A DNA stretch of 64,000 nt from Pseudomonadota bacterium (GTDB lineage: Bacteria > Pseudomonadota > Gammaproteobacteria > DASZBR01), in NCBI GenBank assembly GCA_021777765.1, contig JAJYDF010000007.1, positions 57,366-121,365 of the forward strand, given 5' to 3'. The notes under the pieces are model-generated. The model saw only the letters and a program-made list of their open reading frames with translations. It had not been told where the DNA came from and did no database searches. The position numbers and the translations under genes are program-made. Positions 11,271-20,390 of the stretch are shown here, one piece after another; the first letter of the stretch is position 1; the number at the start of each line of letters is the position of its first letter.

Positions 11271-11918
11271 TTAATTATTATTTGGCATTTTTAAATTAAA
11301 TTTAACCATCATATAATTTTTGATTAATTGAGCAATAGATTTTGCTTTCATTTTTTTCATGATATTGGCTCTATGCATTTCAATGGTTGATATAGTAAGA
11401 GCTAAGTCAAAAGCAATTTCTTTATTCATTTGACCCTGCGCTATTTTTTCCATAATTTCTTTTTCTCTTAAAGTCAGGCTTTCATAATCTTTAGGTGAAA
11501 AACCATTTTCATTATTTTTAGAAAAATTCAAATTATATTGAATCGCTTTTTGAATTTGCTCTAATAATAATTGATTACTAAAAGGCTTGGTCACAAAATC
11601 AAATGCACCTTCTCGCATGGCTTGTACTGCTATAGGAACATCACCATAACCCGTCATAAAAATGATAGGCAGTGTATTAGAAATTGATTTGAGCTGTTTT
11701 TGTAATTCAAGGCCACTCATTTCTGGCATTCTTATATCACTTAAAATACAACCTTTTCGTTGGTGATCGTATTGATTGAGAAAATGATAACCACTTTGAT
11801 AGGTTTCGGTATTAATATGAATTGAATTCAATAAATAGGTTAAGGCCTCACACAATGCTTCATCGTCATCAATGATAAATACAGTCGATGTTTGACTTAT
11901 TGTTGGTATGTTTTGCAT
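11271..11918 (-). CDS. Two-component response regulator, FixJ/NarL type
   Basis: A 215-residue regulator with an N-terminal receiver (acidic pocket IDDDE at 16-20, phosphoacceptor D61 in LSDIRMPEMSG, conserved K in FVTKPF near 111). The C-terminal LuxR/FixJ helix-turn-helix lies at about 145-200 (LTLREKEIMEKIAQGQMNKEIA). FixJ-type regulators are phosphorylated by FixL-like PAS kinases, and one lies upstream in the same-strand cluster (13552-15219). It is therefore the likely output of this signalling island. Confidence 0.9.
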   Translation of the reverse strand: MQNIPTISQTSTVFIIDDDEALCEALTYLLNSIHINTETYQSGYHFLNQYDHQRKGCILSDIRMPEMSGLELQKQLKSISNTLPIIFMTGYGDVPIAVQAMREGAFDFVTKPFSNQLLLEQIQKAIQYNLNFSKNNENGFSPKDYESLTLREKEIMEKIAQGQMNKEIAFDLALTISTIEMHRANIMKKMKAKSIAQLIKNYMMVKFNLKMPNNN

Positions 11919-11965
11919 GGCTACTTCCTAATGGTGAACTTTAAAATAATTATATTTATGATTGA

Positions 11966-12925
11966 TTATGCTATGGATCGAATTTGAGTTTTATCTCTAA
12001 TTATCTGAACCAGTTGGCTAATATCAAAAGGTTTGGCCAGATGGGCATCAAAGCCTGCATCTATAGCTTTGTTAACATTTTCACTACCTGCATATGCAGT
12101 AAGTGCGATGACAATATTTTTTTGTTTCTGCTTTGTTTCATACTGCCTGATTTTATTAACTAAACTATACCCATCTTCATCAGGCATCGCTATATCACTG
12201 ATTATAATGTCAAAGGAATTAGATTTAAATAGATCATATGCCTCTTTAACTGTTGCCGCCAGAAAAACCGTTGCGCCGAAAAAGCTAAGTGCTGCTTTTA
12301 TAATTTCACGCGTTTCGTAACCATCATCTACAAATAAAATTGTCAATCCATGGAGATAATGATTTTCTAAAGAATCTTTGAAATCTGCAAATAAATTGTT
12401 TTGCTTTTTGGCACTAAACATTTGTTCGGAATCAATTAAAGGTAATGTTACTGTAAATGTTGAACCTAAATTATCACCTTGGCTGTGAGCAGTAATTTTA
12501 CCTCCTTGCATATCTAATAAGCTATGTACTAATACTAAACCCAATCCTAATCCGATATGCCCACGAGTGCTTGAAGAATCGACCTGATGGAAAAGATCAA
12601 AAATAAACGGAAGAAATTCAGGTTTTATTCCTTTGCCTGTATCACTAATGGAGATATGAATTAAATGTGGAAGGTTTTTATTAACGACATTGATATCAAT
12701 TTGTATTTTGCCATGAGGAGGCGTGAATTTTATGGCATTCGATAAAATGTTCCAAAAAATTTGTTTTAAACGATGTTCATCGGCATAAACATAAGCTTGT
12801 GATAATTTTAAACTTTCTATAATACGAATTGATTTTTTTTCTGCTGTAGGAAGAATTGATTCTATTGTGTTCTTGAGAATTGCTATGATATTCACATTAT
12901 TTAATTCAACCGACAGTTTGCCCAT
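11966..12925 (-). CDS. Hybrid histidine kinase fragment: ATPase domain plus receiver
   Basis: A 319-residue ORF with a GHKL ATPase domain (ADEHRLKQIFWNILSNAIKFTPP, then SDTGKGI, then GLGLGLVLVHSL) followed by a receiver domain with phosphoacceptor D in DIIISDIAMPDEDGY. Just upstream of its ATG the same frame still encodes the second helix of a HisKA dimerisation domain (LAQNQIIDDLLDISKIV). A stop precedes that, and the phosphorylatable histidine helix is missing. With the PAS fragment upstream it looks like one hybrid kinase gene that lost its middle part. It may be a pseudogene or may still act as a phosphate-accepting ATPase-receiver protein. Confidence 0.75.
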   Translation of the reverse strand: MGKLSVELNNVNIIAILKNTIESILPTAEKKSIRIIESLKLSQAYVYADEHRLKQIFWNILSNAIKFTPPHGKIQIDINVVNKNLPHLIHISISDTGKGIKPEFLPFIFDLFHQVDSSSTRGHIGLGLGLVLVHSLLDMQGGKITAHSQGDNLGSTFTVTLPLIDSEQMFSAKKQNNLFADFKDSLENHYLHGLTILFVDDGYETREIIKAALSFFGATVFLAATVKEAYDLFKSNSFDIIISDIAMPDEDGYSLVNKIRQYETKQKQKNIVIALTAYAGSENVNKAIDAGFDAHLAKPFDISQLVQIIRDKTQIRSIA

Positions 12926-12972
12926 AACAATTTTTGAAATATCTAATAAATCATCAATTATCTGATTTTGTG

Positions 12973-13461
12973 CTAAGGCACTCTCTTAATCTGATTTCTT
13001 GCCTCATTGAAAATGGCACTAAATGAGAATGTGATATAAGTTTCTTCTTTTGAAACATTGCGATCAAAAAACATTTGAATATCTTCTGACCAGCTTGCTT
13101 CACCTTCTTCCATTACTTTATCTATCATCGGGCCAATGGTAGGCCAAACTTCGCGCCAAGCTTCTCTACCTGAACGACCTAATACATAAGGATGTTTATG
13201 TGATCCAAGAAATGGAATATACGCATCATTATAAAATAATGTTAATGAGGGCCCCCACCATATCTGCATCGGGAAATGAGATGTTAAACAAATGCCTAAA
13301 GCAATCTTCAAATTGGGAGGCCATGAATGAGGATCACCAAGACAAGTTTTAGACCAATTCAAATCACGCATACGAATAGCTAACTCGCTATTGCCCGGAA
13401 AAATATTTTTTAATAAATCGCTATTTTGAGAAGTCAATTTATTCGAATTAGAAATTAACAT
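12973..13461 (-). CDS. N-terminal PAS fragment of a broken hybrid histidine kinase
   Basis: A 162-residue ORF matching the N-terminal PAS module of large hybrid sensor kinases. The visible family segments are MRDLNWSKTCLGDPHSWP, FPMQIWWGPSLTLFYNDAY and SGREAWREVWPTIGPMID. It ends in NEARNQIKRVP just where such kinases continue into the end of the PAS domain and further sensor and dimerisation domains. The next 45 bases run into the second HisKA helix in another frame. I read this and the fragment at 11966-12925 as the two ends of one gene after an internal deletion and frame change. Confidence 0.7.
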   Translation of the reverse strand: MLISNSNKLTSQNSDLLKNIFPGNSELAIRMRDLNWSKTCLGDPHSWPPNLKIALGICLTSHFPMQIWWGPSLTLFYNDAYIPFLGSHKHPYVLGRSGREAWREVWPTIGPMIDKVMEEGEASWSEDIQMFFDRNVSKEETYITFSFSAIFNEARNQIKRVP

Positions 13462-13551
13462 ACATTTATGGTTCCAATTTTAAATTTAATAATCGGCTTA
13501 GAATCGTCATAAGTGTTTTTTACGTTTTTATTAATATTTAAACTTTGAAAA

Positions 13552-15219
13552 TTAATTTGTGACGGGTAAATAAAATTCGATACAGGCTCCGCCAGATGAT
13601 AACGAAGTGGCTTTAATAGTACCACCATGCGCTTGAATAATGGTTTGGCAAATAGAAAGGCCAACACCAATGCCGCCTGGCTTGGTAGTGCAATAAGTAT
13701 CAAATAATTTGAGTAATATATCGTTATCAAAACCTAAGCCATTGTCTTTAACGCTCACTTGAACTCTATTTTTTAATAGCTTAGTTTCTATAATAATTTC
13801 TGAATTTTTGGGTTTATTTAATTGCATTGCTTCGATACTGTTACGTATTAAATTGATAATAACTTGTTCTATTTGTATTTTATCAATATTTAATAGTGGA
13901 ATTTTATTATCAGTTATAATATTTAAATGAAAATTATCATAAGGAAAAAGAGAAGCACACATATCAACCAAGTTTTTAATAAGTACATTAATATCTGTAA
14001 TTTCAATGTGTAATATACCACTTTGAATAAAGTGTTTCATTCTATATAAAATAGCAGAGGCGCGTTGTGTTTGTTCTTCAATTTTATGTGTTAATAAAGA
14101 TATTTGGTCGAGATTTTTATTATCTAAAATTAATTGGCCACAAGTCCCAGCAAGTGCTGAAATTGCAGTTAATGGTTGATTAATTTCATGAGCAAGAATG
14201 GTGGTAATTTCACCCATCGAATTGATACGCGCGGCTTGTGATAAAACATATTGATGCTCACGATGTTGTTGTTCAATTTTTCTACGATCTGTGATGTCAC
14301 GATCAATGCCTAAAATACCGACGAGGTTTCCATTAAAATCTAGCATGGGTACAGCAGTAGACTCGAGATAGGAATATAAACCATTTTTAGAACGATACTG
14401 TAAAATAAGACTGGTCCACCCTTTTTTTAGTTTTAAAAAATTGGCCCATTCTTTTTTTATGAGAATATAATCGTGCGGCGATAGAAATATAAATAATTTT
14501 TTACCTAGCATTTCATCAGGAGAATATCCCAAAATATGGTTAATATAAGGATTGCAATAAGTGAAGTTGCCTTGCAAATCACAACACCATATCCAATCAT
14601 GAGTCTTTTCTACAATAGATTGAAATTTGGCATCACTTTCTTTAAAGCGAATTTCAACTTGTTTTTGTTCACTTATATCAAATAAAGATAAATGAAATCG
14701 TTTATGTTGTGACCACTGATTTACTATAACACTGTCAATACGAACATACAGCGGGAATTGGTTTTTTGAAATCAGTTCTATCTCACAACTTTGCTTAAAG
14801 TTTGTTTCTAATATAGTTTGAATATGGTGTTCAAAATCGGCATGGTAAAGAGGAGAGATAAAATTAATAAAATTTTTGTTGATTAGCTTTGATCTTTCTA
14901 TACCTAATAAAGCTGCACCGGTTAAATTGACCTGAGTAATTTTTTTATTATAATCTAAGCTAAAATGTCCACAAGGTGAGAATTCATATAAATGAGACTG
15001 GTGGTCTTTTAAATCGCTAAATTGTTTTTTTAAAGCATCGAGTTCGTTATATTTCTCTTCATTATGTACTAAATAACCACCAAGATCATTAATGATTTTA
15101 ATTATTTCTTCTTTTGAATAATTTTGACTAAAAGAAAAATTTTCCATTAAAAAACGTATTGTGTTATTACAAAGGGTGGAAAGTTTTTTCTTATCAATTT
15201 CACGTTTTATTGTTGGCAT
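13552..15219 (-). CDS. PAS sensor histidine kinase, FixL-like
   Basis: A cytoplasmic sensor kinase of about 555 residues. Two PAS/PAC domains (SPCGHFSLDYNKKITQVN; then DWIWCCDLQGNFTYCNPYI, with an IGILGIDRDITDRR PAC end) precede a HisKA box with the phosphoacceptor His near 344 (ILAHEINQPLTAI). A GHKL ATPase follows (VKDNGLGFDNDI, GIGVGLSICQTI). I chose the ATG at 15219 because an AGGA site precedes it; a longer frame to 15300 runs deep into the upstream gene. It still overlaps cheBR by 20 bases, which implies coupled translation. The FixJ-type regulator at 11271-11918 is its probable partner. No heme-ligand pocket can be claimed. Confidence 0.88.
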   Translation of the reverse strand: MPTIKREIDKKKLSTLCNNTIRFLMENFSFSQNYSKEEIIKIINDLGGYLVHNEEKYNELDALKKQFSDLKDHQSHLYEFSPCGHFSLDYNKKITQVNLTGAALLGIERSKLINKNFINFISPLYHADFEHHIQTILETNFKQSCEIELISKNQFPLYVRIDSVIVNQWSQHKRFHLSLFDISEQKQVEIRFKESDAKFQSIVEKTHDWIWCCDLQGNFTYCNPYINHILGYSPDEMLGKKLFIFLSPHDYILIKKEWANFLKLKKGWTSLILQYRSKNGLYSYLESTAVPMLDFNGNLVGILGIDRDITDRRKIEQQHREHQYVLSQAARINSMGEITTILAHEINQPLTAISALAGTCGQLILDNKNLDQISLLTHKIEEQTQRASAILYRMKHFIQSGILHIEITDINVLIKNLVDMCASLFPYDNFHLNIITDNKIPLLNIDKIQIEQVIINLIRNSIEAMQLNKPKNSEIIIETKLLKNRVQVSVKDNGLGFDNDILLKLFDTYCTTKPGGIGVGLSICQTIIQAHGGTIKATSLSSGGACIEFYLPVTN

Positions 15220-18175
15220 GCTGCAAGGATCCTGTCGATTCTTTAAATGCGAGTAATAATAATGGAATAAGGGTTTCGTTTTGCATAAAACGACACGCAT
15301 TTAGATGCAGTTTTTTATAACCAATATTGGGGAAATTATTTTCTAATTCAAAATTACTTGTACCATCGTTAAGGTAAAAACATTGTTCGGCGAAGTCAGC
15401 TAATGCAGGAATTTTCCAAATATTTTTAGCATAATGAAAAAGTTTCTGACCAGGAATTCTTTCTTTTAAACCGAAAAATTGATAGAAAGCATCGTTTGCT
15501 GTAATGATTTTAAGATCTTTATCTAGTAATAATAGCGGTTCGTGAGTTGTTTGCATAATAATATTTGCATAGTTTATCGCATCTTGGTGTGCAATATTAT
15601 ATTGCGCTAATTTTTGTTCGGCTTGTTTTTGCTGATTGATATTGAGAAATGTAATTACAACGCCTTCTATTTTATTGCTAATGGTACGATAAGGTATTAT
15701 TTTTAACATATGCCATTGGCCGTCTTTGTTTTCAACGTCAATAATTTTACTGGCTAATGTATCAAGTACCTGTTGCGCATCTGATACCAAATTATCATAT
15801 TTTAAATTAGAGACGATGTGACTAATGGGGCGACCTATATCAGCTGGAATTAAATTAATGACTTCTTTTACTTTGGGTGTAAATCGTTTCACACATAATT
15901 CATTGTCTAAAAAGATGGTGGCTATTTCAGTACTGTCTAATAAATTCATCATATCGTCATTCGCATTGGATAATTGATCGATACGATGTTGCAATTCGAT
16001 ATTTACAGTGGCCAATTCTTCATTCAAAGATTGCAATTCTTCTTTAGAGGTTTCAATTTCTTCATTAGTACTTTGTAATTCTTCGTTGGTCGATTGTAAT
16101 TCTTCATTGCTAGATTTTAATTCTTCATTAGATGTTTCAAGTTCTTCTATAGTTGTTTGTAAAGTTTCTTTGGTATGTTTTAATTCCAGCTCTAATTCTG
16201 CAACATGTATTTCGTATTTTTCTGTGGATGCATGTGATGATTTGACAACACTGGGTTGTATTGTATTAACATCTTCAAAAATAACTAATAATACTTTTTG
16301 ATAATGTTCTAATTCAGGTATGGGTTTGATGCGCAAATTAATATTTTTAAGATGGCTGTTACTTTCTACTTGTAAATTGTGATAATACACTTCTTGGTTC
16401 TGCGTAAAAGCTTTACGAATTGCCGATGAGAGTTTAATTTTTAATCCAGGACGCGCCATTTCGAGTATATTTAAATTGGCTTTACCAGGAGCTGGTTCTA
16501 AAAAATATCCAGTTCGTCCATAGATATAAATTATTTCATTTTTTTCGTTAATGACCACACAAGCAGGTGAGTATATATCAAGCAGGATTCTTTCTACATA
16601 TTGTGAGATATTGTTATACTGCTTTAATTTATCCGTTCTTTCTATATTTTTCATGTCTGCAATCTCAATAGGTTGAGTGGCGGTAGGAAAACTCATGGTG
16701 ATTTGAAAAGGAGAATGTACATCTTTTTTCTCAAATATTTTCCATTTTTTATTATTGATGTGAAATAAATTAGTGTATTCTCCAATGTTTTCTGCTGATC
16801 CCAAAAATAATAAACCACCAGGTTTTAAGCAGTAATGAAATAAAGGCAAGATTTTTTTTTGTAAATTAGCATTCAAATAAATCATTAAATTTCTGCAACA
16901 AAGTAAATCTAATTTGGTAAACGGCGGGTCTTTTATAATACTTTGTGGTGCGAAAATAATCATTTTTCTGATATCTTTACTAATTTTGTAATGATTATCT
17001 TCCAATTTAAAATATTTGTTTAATCTTTCTTGGTCCACGTCAGCTCGTATGGTCAATGGATAAATACCAGCTCTTGCCACATCAATAGCTGATTCATCTA
17101 TATCGGTACCAAATATTTGAATTTCAAATTGTTTATTTAGTGATTCCATGCATTCAGTCAGAGTAATTGCAATGGAATAAACTTCCTCGCCACTGGAACA
17201 TCCTGCAACCCAGACTCTAATACAGGTATTTTTGGGTTTCTTTTTAAATATTTTTAATAACAGCTCGCTTTTTAAAGAACTAAATGCGTCAGGATCACGG
17301 AAAAATGAGGTGACCCCAATGAGAAATTCTTTAAATAAAGTACTAATTTCTTGGGGATGTTCTTGAAGATAGCGCACATAGGTTTCGATAGTACTAATTT
17401 GATGCACACTCATTCTTTTTTCAATGCGCCGCCAGATGGTATTTTTTTTATAATGACTGAAATCATGTCCTGTTTGTTTTTGCACTAAAATAAAAATTTG
17501 TTGGAGTACATCATAAGGCGTATCTTTTAATAACGGTGTTTCTTTATAGCCAAATTTTAAATATTTATAAATGGGATCAGACATTTTCTCGGGTGGAAGA
17601 ATATAATCGACAATACCCGTTTTAATGGCATATTCAGGCATGCTACTGAACTTGGCTAACGTAGGTTCTTCAGCAATCGTTAAACCACCTTCAGCATGAA
17701 TGGCTCTTAATCCTAATACCCCATCGTCACCTGCTCCAGATAATATGACACCCACTATTTTTCTTTTGGAGTTATCATTTGCTAAAATACGAAATAAATT
17801 ATCAATAGGTAAATCTTTTTCATTTTTATCAATATTTTTTACAGGAGAGAAAGTATTATGCATTAAATGTAATATTTTACGGGGATCTGCGATATAGATA
17901 GTTTGAGGTTTTATAATAGTGCCATTTTTAATAGGCAAAATATTCATATTAGTAAATTTGTTGAGCAATTCCATTAAGCGATTAAAAGTAAATTGATTTC
18001 TATGCATATGTGTGATGATAATAAATGCAGCATTGATATTTTGATTAATATTTTTGAAAAATAATTCTAGCGGTTCTAGCCCCCCTGCTGACGCTCCAAT
18101 AGCCACAATGGAAATAGGATATTGCACAGTTTTGATCTGTTTATTCCTAGAATTTTGCATATCTGTATTCGGCAT
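15200..18175 (-). CDS. CheB-CheR fusion protein with PAS domains
   Basis: A protein of about 991 residues. In order it has a CheB methylesterase domain (AIGASAGG, ITHMHRNQ and LSGAGDDGVLGLRAIHAEGG supply the Ser, His and Asp) and a CheR methyltransferase domain (VWVAGCSSGEEVYSIAI, FGTDIDESAIDVARAGIYP, LLCCRNLMIYL). A PAS-like segment follows, then a long coiled coil of repeated EELQSTNEE units at about 640-730, then two PAS domains. The family links PAS sensing to methyl transfer and is known from stress-signalling loci. The ATG at 18175 is preceded by a GAG site; the frame also offers a TTG at 18193. It starts 30 bases after the cheB gene. No receptors or CheA are nearby. Confidence 0.9.
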   Translation of the reverse strand: MPNTDMQNSRNKQIKTVQYPISIVAIGASAGGLEPLELFFKNINQNINAAFIIITHMHRNQFTFNRLMELLNKFTNMNILPIKNGTIIKPQTIYIADPRKILHLMHNTFSPVKNIDKNEKDLPIDNLFRILANDNSKRKIVGVILSGAGDDGVLGLRAIHAEGGLTIAEEPTLAKFSSMPEYAIKTGIVDYILPPEKMSDPIYKYLKFGYKETPLLKDTPYDVLQQIFILVQKQTGHDFSHYKKNTIWRRIEKRMSVHQISTIETYVRYLQEHPQEISTLFKEFLIGVTSFFRDPDAFSSLKSELLLKIFKKKPKNTCIRVWVAGCSSGEEVYSIAITLTECMESLNKQFEIQIFGTDIDESAIDVARAGIYPLTIRADVDQERLNKYFKLEDNHYKISKDIRKMIIFAPQSIIKDPPFTKLDLLCCRNLMIYLNANLQKKILPLFHYCLKPGGLLFLGSAENIGEYTNLFHINNKKWKIFEKKDVHSPFQITMSFPTATQPIEIADMKNIERTDKLKQYNNISQYVERILLDIYSPACVVINEKNEIIYIYGRTGYFLEPAPGKANLNILEMARPGLKIKLSSAIRKAFTQNQEVYYHNLQVESNSHLKNINLRIKPIPELEHYQKVLLVIFEDVNTIQPSVVKSSHASTEKYEIHVAELELELKHTKETLQTTIEELETSNEELKSSNEELQSTNEELQSTNEEIETSKEELQSLNEELATVNIELQHRIDQLSNANDDMMNLLDSTEIATIFLDNELCVKRFTPKVKEVINLIPADIGRPISHIVSNLKYDNLVSDAQQVLDTLASKIIDVENKDGQWHMLKIIPYRTISNKIEGVVITFLNINQQKQAEQKLAQYNIAHQDAINYANIIMQTTHEPLLLLDKDLKIITANDAFYQFFGLKERIPGQKLFHYAKNIWKIPALADFAEQCFYLNDGTSNFELENNFPNIGYKKLHLNACRFMQNETLIPLLLLAFKESTGSLQHANNKT

Positions 18176-18205
18176 AGTTAATATCTCAAACAAATTGATA
18201 TAGCA

Positions 18206-19237
18206 TTAGCGTTTTTCTACTTGCTTAGATGAAGTCTTCTTTAATAGAATTTTTTTAATAATTGCTGCATGTCTCCTGGTTTCAATCTCTCTTTCTTTAA
18301 ATCGTTTTGCAATTTTCACAGTTACGGGATTTTGGCTATTTTTTTCAGCTAATTTTTGGGAAATATTAGCGCTTTCTTCTAACGTTCTGAGTGCCGCCCA
18401 TAGCGCATTTTCTACATTTTCAGATAACGAAACAGCAAGATCTTCTGTACCATATACGTGGCCCACGCGGCAACGAAAATGTAAAACATGATTGTTGCTT
18501 ACTTCCCATAATGTGCCATGACAATCAGGACACGTATAAAAGGATGGGGAACCTACTTTACCGAGCTCTTCAACACTATGAATTAAATTTTCATCAATTG
18601 CAGCTTCTGCTTGCGTCGTTTTGTTATCGATCGAATCAGTGCTTGTCTGTATTTGTTCTGTTGGATGGGGATTGCTAATAATTTGTATAATGGTTGGTGC
18701 AATTTCTTTTACAGTAAGACAATAGTCAATGTTGACCTTTTGTAATGCATTTAATGGCATATCAGGATAGGGTGCTTCATTAGGGTCTTGTACAATTGTA
18801 GTGCCACCATAATTTTTAACAGTATGTAACCCCAAAATGCCATCATCTAATAAACCAGATAATATAATACCTATTACGCTGTTACCATAGGTTAGTGCAG
18901 CAGAACGAAATAATGGATCTATTGCTGGACGGCTGCGATTGATGCGAGGTCCAACAATTAATTGTATTTTTCTATCTCGATGAATCACCATATGTTTATT
19001 GGGAGGTGCAATATAAACATGTGAAGATCTGATGCAATCGCCGTCTTTAGGATCTATCACTTTTAATTTGCTATGTTTCTGCATGATTTCCGGCAATAAT
19101 CCCGGGCTTTGTGGCGAGAGATGTATGACTACTAATATCGCTGCGGGTAAATCGTGGGGCAACTGATTCAGCAGATTAGAAATTGTCGCAACTCCACCTG
19201 CCGAAGCACCAATAACCACTATATTCTCTTGAGTCAT
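18206..19237 (-). CDS. CheB-type protein-glutamate methylesterase without receiver domain
   Basis: A stand-alone CheB effector domain of about 343 residues. The catalytic Ser (IGASAGGVATI), His (VIHLSPQSPG) and Asp (LSGLLDDGILGLH) segments are all visible. It has no N-terminal receiver. A C-terminal extension carries a CPDCHG...FRCRVGHVY cysteine/histidine motif that looks like a zinc site, followed by a helical tail. I chose the ATG at 19237, preceded by GGGG at 6 bases. It heads the minus-strand signalling operon cheB, cheBR, kinase, kinase fragments, regulator. Confidence 0.87.
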   Translation of the reverse strand: MTQENIVVIGASAGGVATISNLLNQLPHDLPAAILVVIHLSPQSPGLLPEIMQKHSKLKVIDPKDGDCIRSSHVYIAPPNKHMVIHRDRKIQLIVGPRINRSRPAIDPLFRSAALTYGNSVIGIILSGLLDDGILGLHTVKNYGGTTIVQDPNEAPYPDMPLNALQKVNIDYCLTVKEIAPTIIQIISNPHPTEQIQTSTDSIDNKTTQAEAAIDENLIHSVEELGKVGSPSFYTCPDCHGTLWEVSNNHVLHFRCRVGHVYGTEDLAVSLSENVENALWAALRTLEESANISQKLAEKNSQNPVTVKIAKRFKEREIETRRHAAIIKKILLKKTSSKQVEKR

Positions 19238-19432
19238 ATTATACCCCATCACATTGAGTAGATTTGAAATAACATCGATATATTTACTATCGATAATAAC
19301 TTAATTTTAATTTTGTGAATGTTTATTAATGTCATTGACAATTTTATTTTTATCCCTTCAAGTGATTGTTTTACCCATGAATGAAAAAAATTATATAAAG
19401 CCAGCCAATCGATATAGGAATCATAAATATTT

Positions 19433-19448
19433 ATAGGGTAAACCCTAT
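19433..19448. promoter_or_regulatory. Perfect inverted repeat, possible operator
   Basis: ATAGGGT-AA-ACCCTAT is a perfect 7-base inverted repeat with a 2-base spacer, in the divergent gap between cheB (-) and the gene at 19600 (+). Its size and symmetry suit a dimeric repressor or activator site. It is the only structure I see in the 347-base gap 19253-19599. Confidence 0.3.
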
Positions 19449-19599
19449 GTCTTTTTCAGCTTTCATTGCTTTTTATTGGAAAACCACAGTTATTAAAATT
19501 ATCAAATTGGGTTATTTTAAACTGATCGTCATTAAATGAAGTTTTCATAATGATTGAGATATGCATAATATCTTTTACTTAAACATAAGGAGATATTAA

Positions 19600-20358
19600 A
19601 TGAAACTGAATGAAATACAAATTAAAGCTATTACAGAATCATGGTATCAGGTATTAACAGAAAATAATAAAAAAATCATGACAGAAATACTAAGTAATAA
19701 GTTGAAATATTTTATTAATGATCTGCGTGTCTCTTTAAGTGAAATAATATTCGATGATAATAAAGCAACGATGTTATTAGTTGGTGTGAAACAGTTTTGC
19801 CCTTTGAAAGGTAATCATAGTCCTGTGTTAGCGAAATTTTTTAATGAGCTTATGATTAAGCATGAGCTTTCACTAGAAAATTTTCCTTATGGGGCAAAAT
19901 TGTTTATAAAATGTGATGGCGATATCACTTTTGAGAAAATGATTGGCGCGCAAATAATTCATATTTATTCAGCACAAGACAGCGTTGTTTTACCTTCAAC
20001 AGCTCCGATCATCGAACAGAATTTTCATGATGCAATTTTTTCAGTGATACAGCATTCACAGTTATTGCGTCACTCATTACCTCAATCAATGACAGCTGTT
20101 GATGATAAAGAAGAAAAACAAATGGAAACACGAGCTGAGAAGCGATTGCTTGAATTGACCGCAACAGAGGCCGCTTCAGAAAAGTGTCCAGGCAAAAAAT
20201 CAAAAAGAGTAACTGTTACTAAAAGAAATTTCGGAAAATTAAAATTTTTCCAATATAACGGTCCTAATAAGCAACCATCATCAACAACAAGCGTTGCTGA
20301 AAATCAAAAAAACGAAAATACAGCTCAATATGATAATTTGAATTTTGAATTTAGATAA
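19600..20358 (+). CDS. Hypothetical protein of unknown function
   Basis: I do not recognise this 252-residue protein. A strong AAGGAG site 7 bases before the ATG supports it as a real gene. Residues 1-150 are likely a compact alpha/beta or helical domain (helix-rich start, then FPYGAKLFIKCDGDITFEKMIG and AQIIHIYSAQDSVVLPS). Residues from about 165 onward are charged and low in complexity, with a Lys/Arg-rich KSKRVTVTKRNFGKLKFFQ stretch and a Ser/Thr/Asn/Gln-rich end. There is no signal peptide or membrane segment. Divergence from the cheB operon gives no functional clue. A Dot/Icm effector is possible but unsupported. Confidence 0.6.
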   Translation: MKLNEIQIKAITESWYQVLTENNKKIMTEILSNKLKYFINDLRVSLSEIIFDDNKATMLLVGVKQFCPLKGNHSPVLAKFFNELMIKHELSLENFPYGAKLFIKCDGDITFEKMIGAQIIHIYSAQDSVVLPSTAPIIEQNFHDAIFSVIQHSQLLRHSLPQSMTAVDDKEEKQMETRAEKRLLELTATEAASEKCPGKKSKRVTVTKRNFGKLKFFQYNGPNKQPSSTTSVAENQKNENTAQYDNLNFEFR

Positions 20359-20390
20359 ATTATAGGGTGACATCTTCAATAGTGGATTTA

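Noticed and set aside
13455..13730. An overlapping minus-strand ORF of 91 codons
   Set aside because: It is a shadow of the C-terminal ATPase domain of the kinase at 13552-15219 in another frame.
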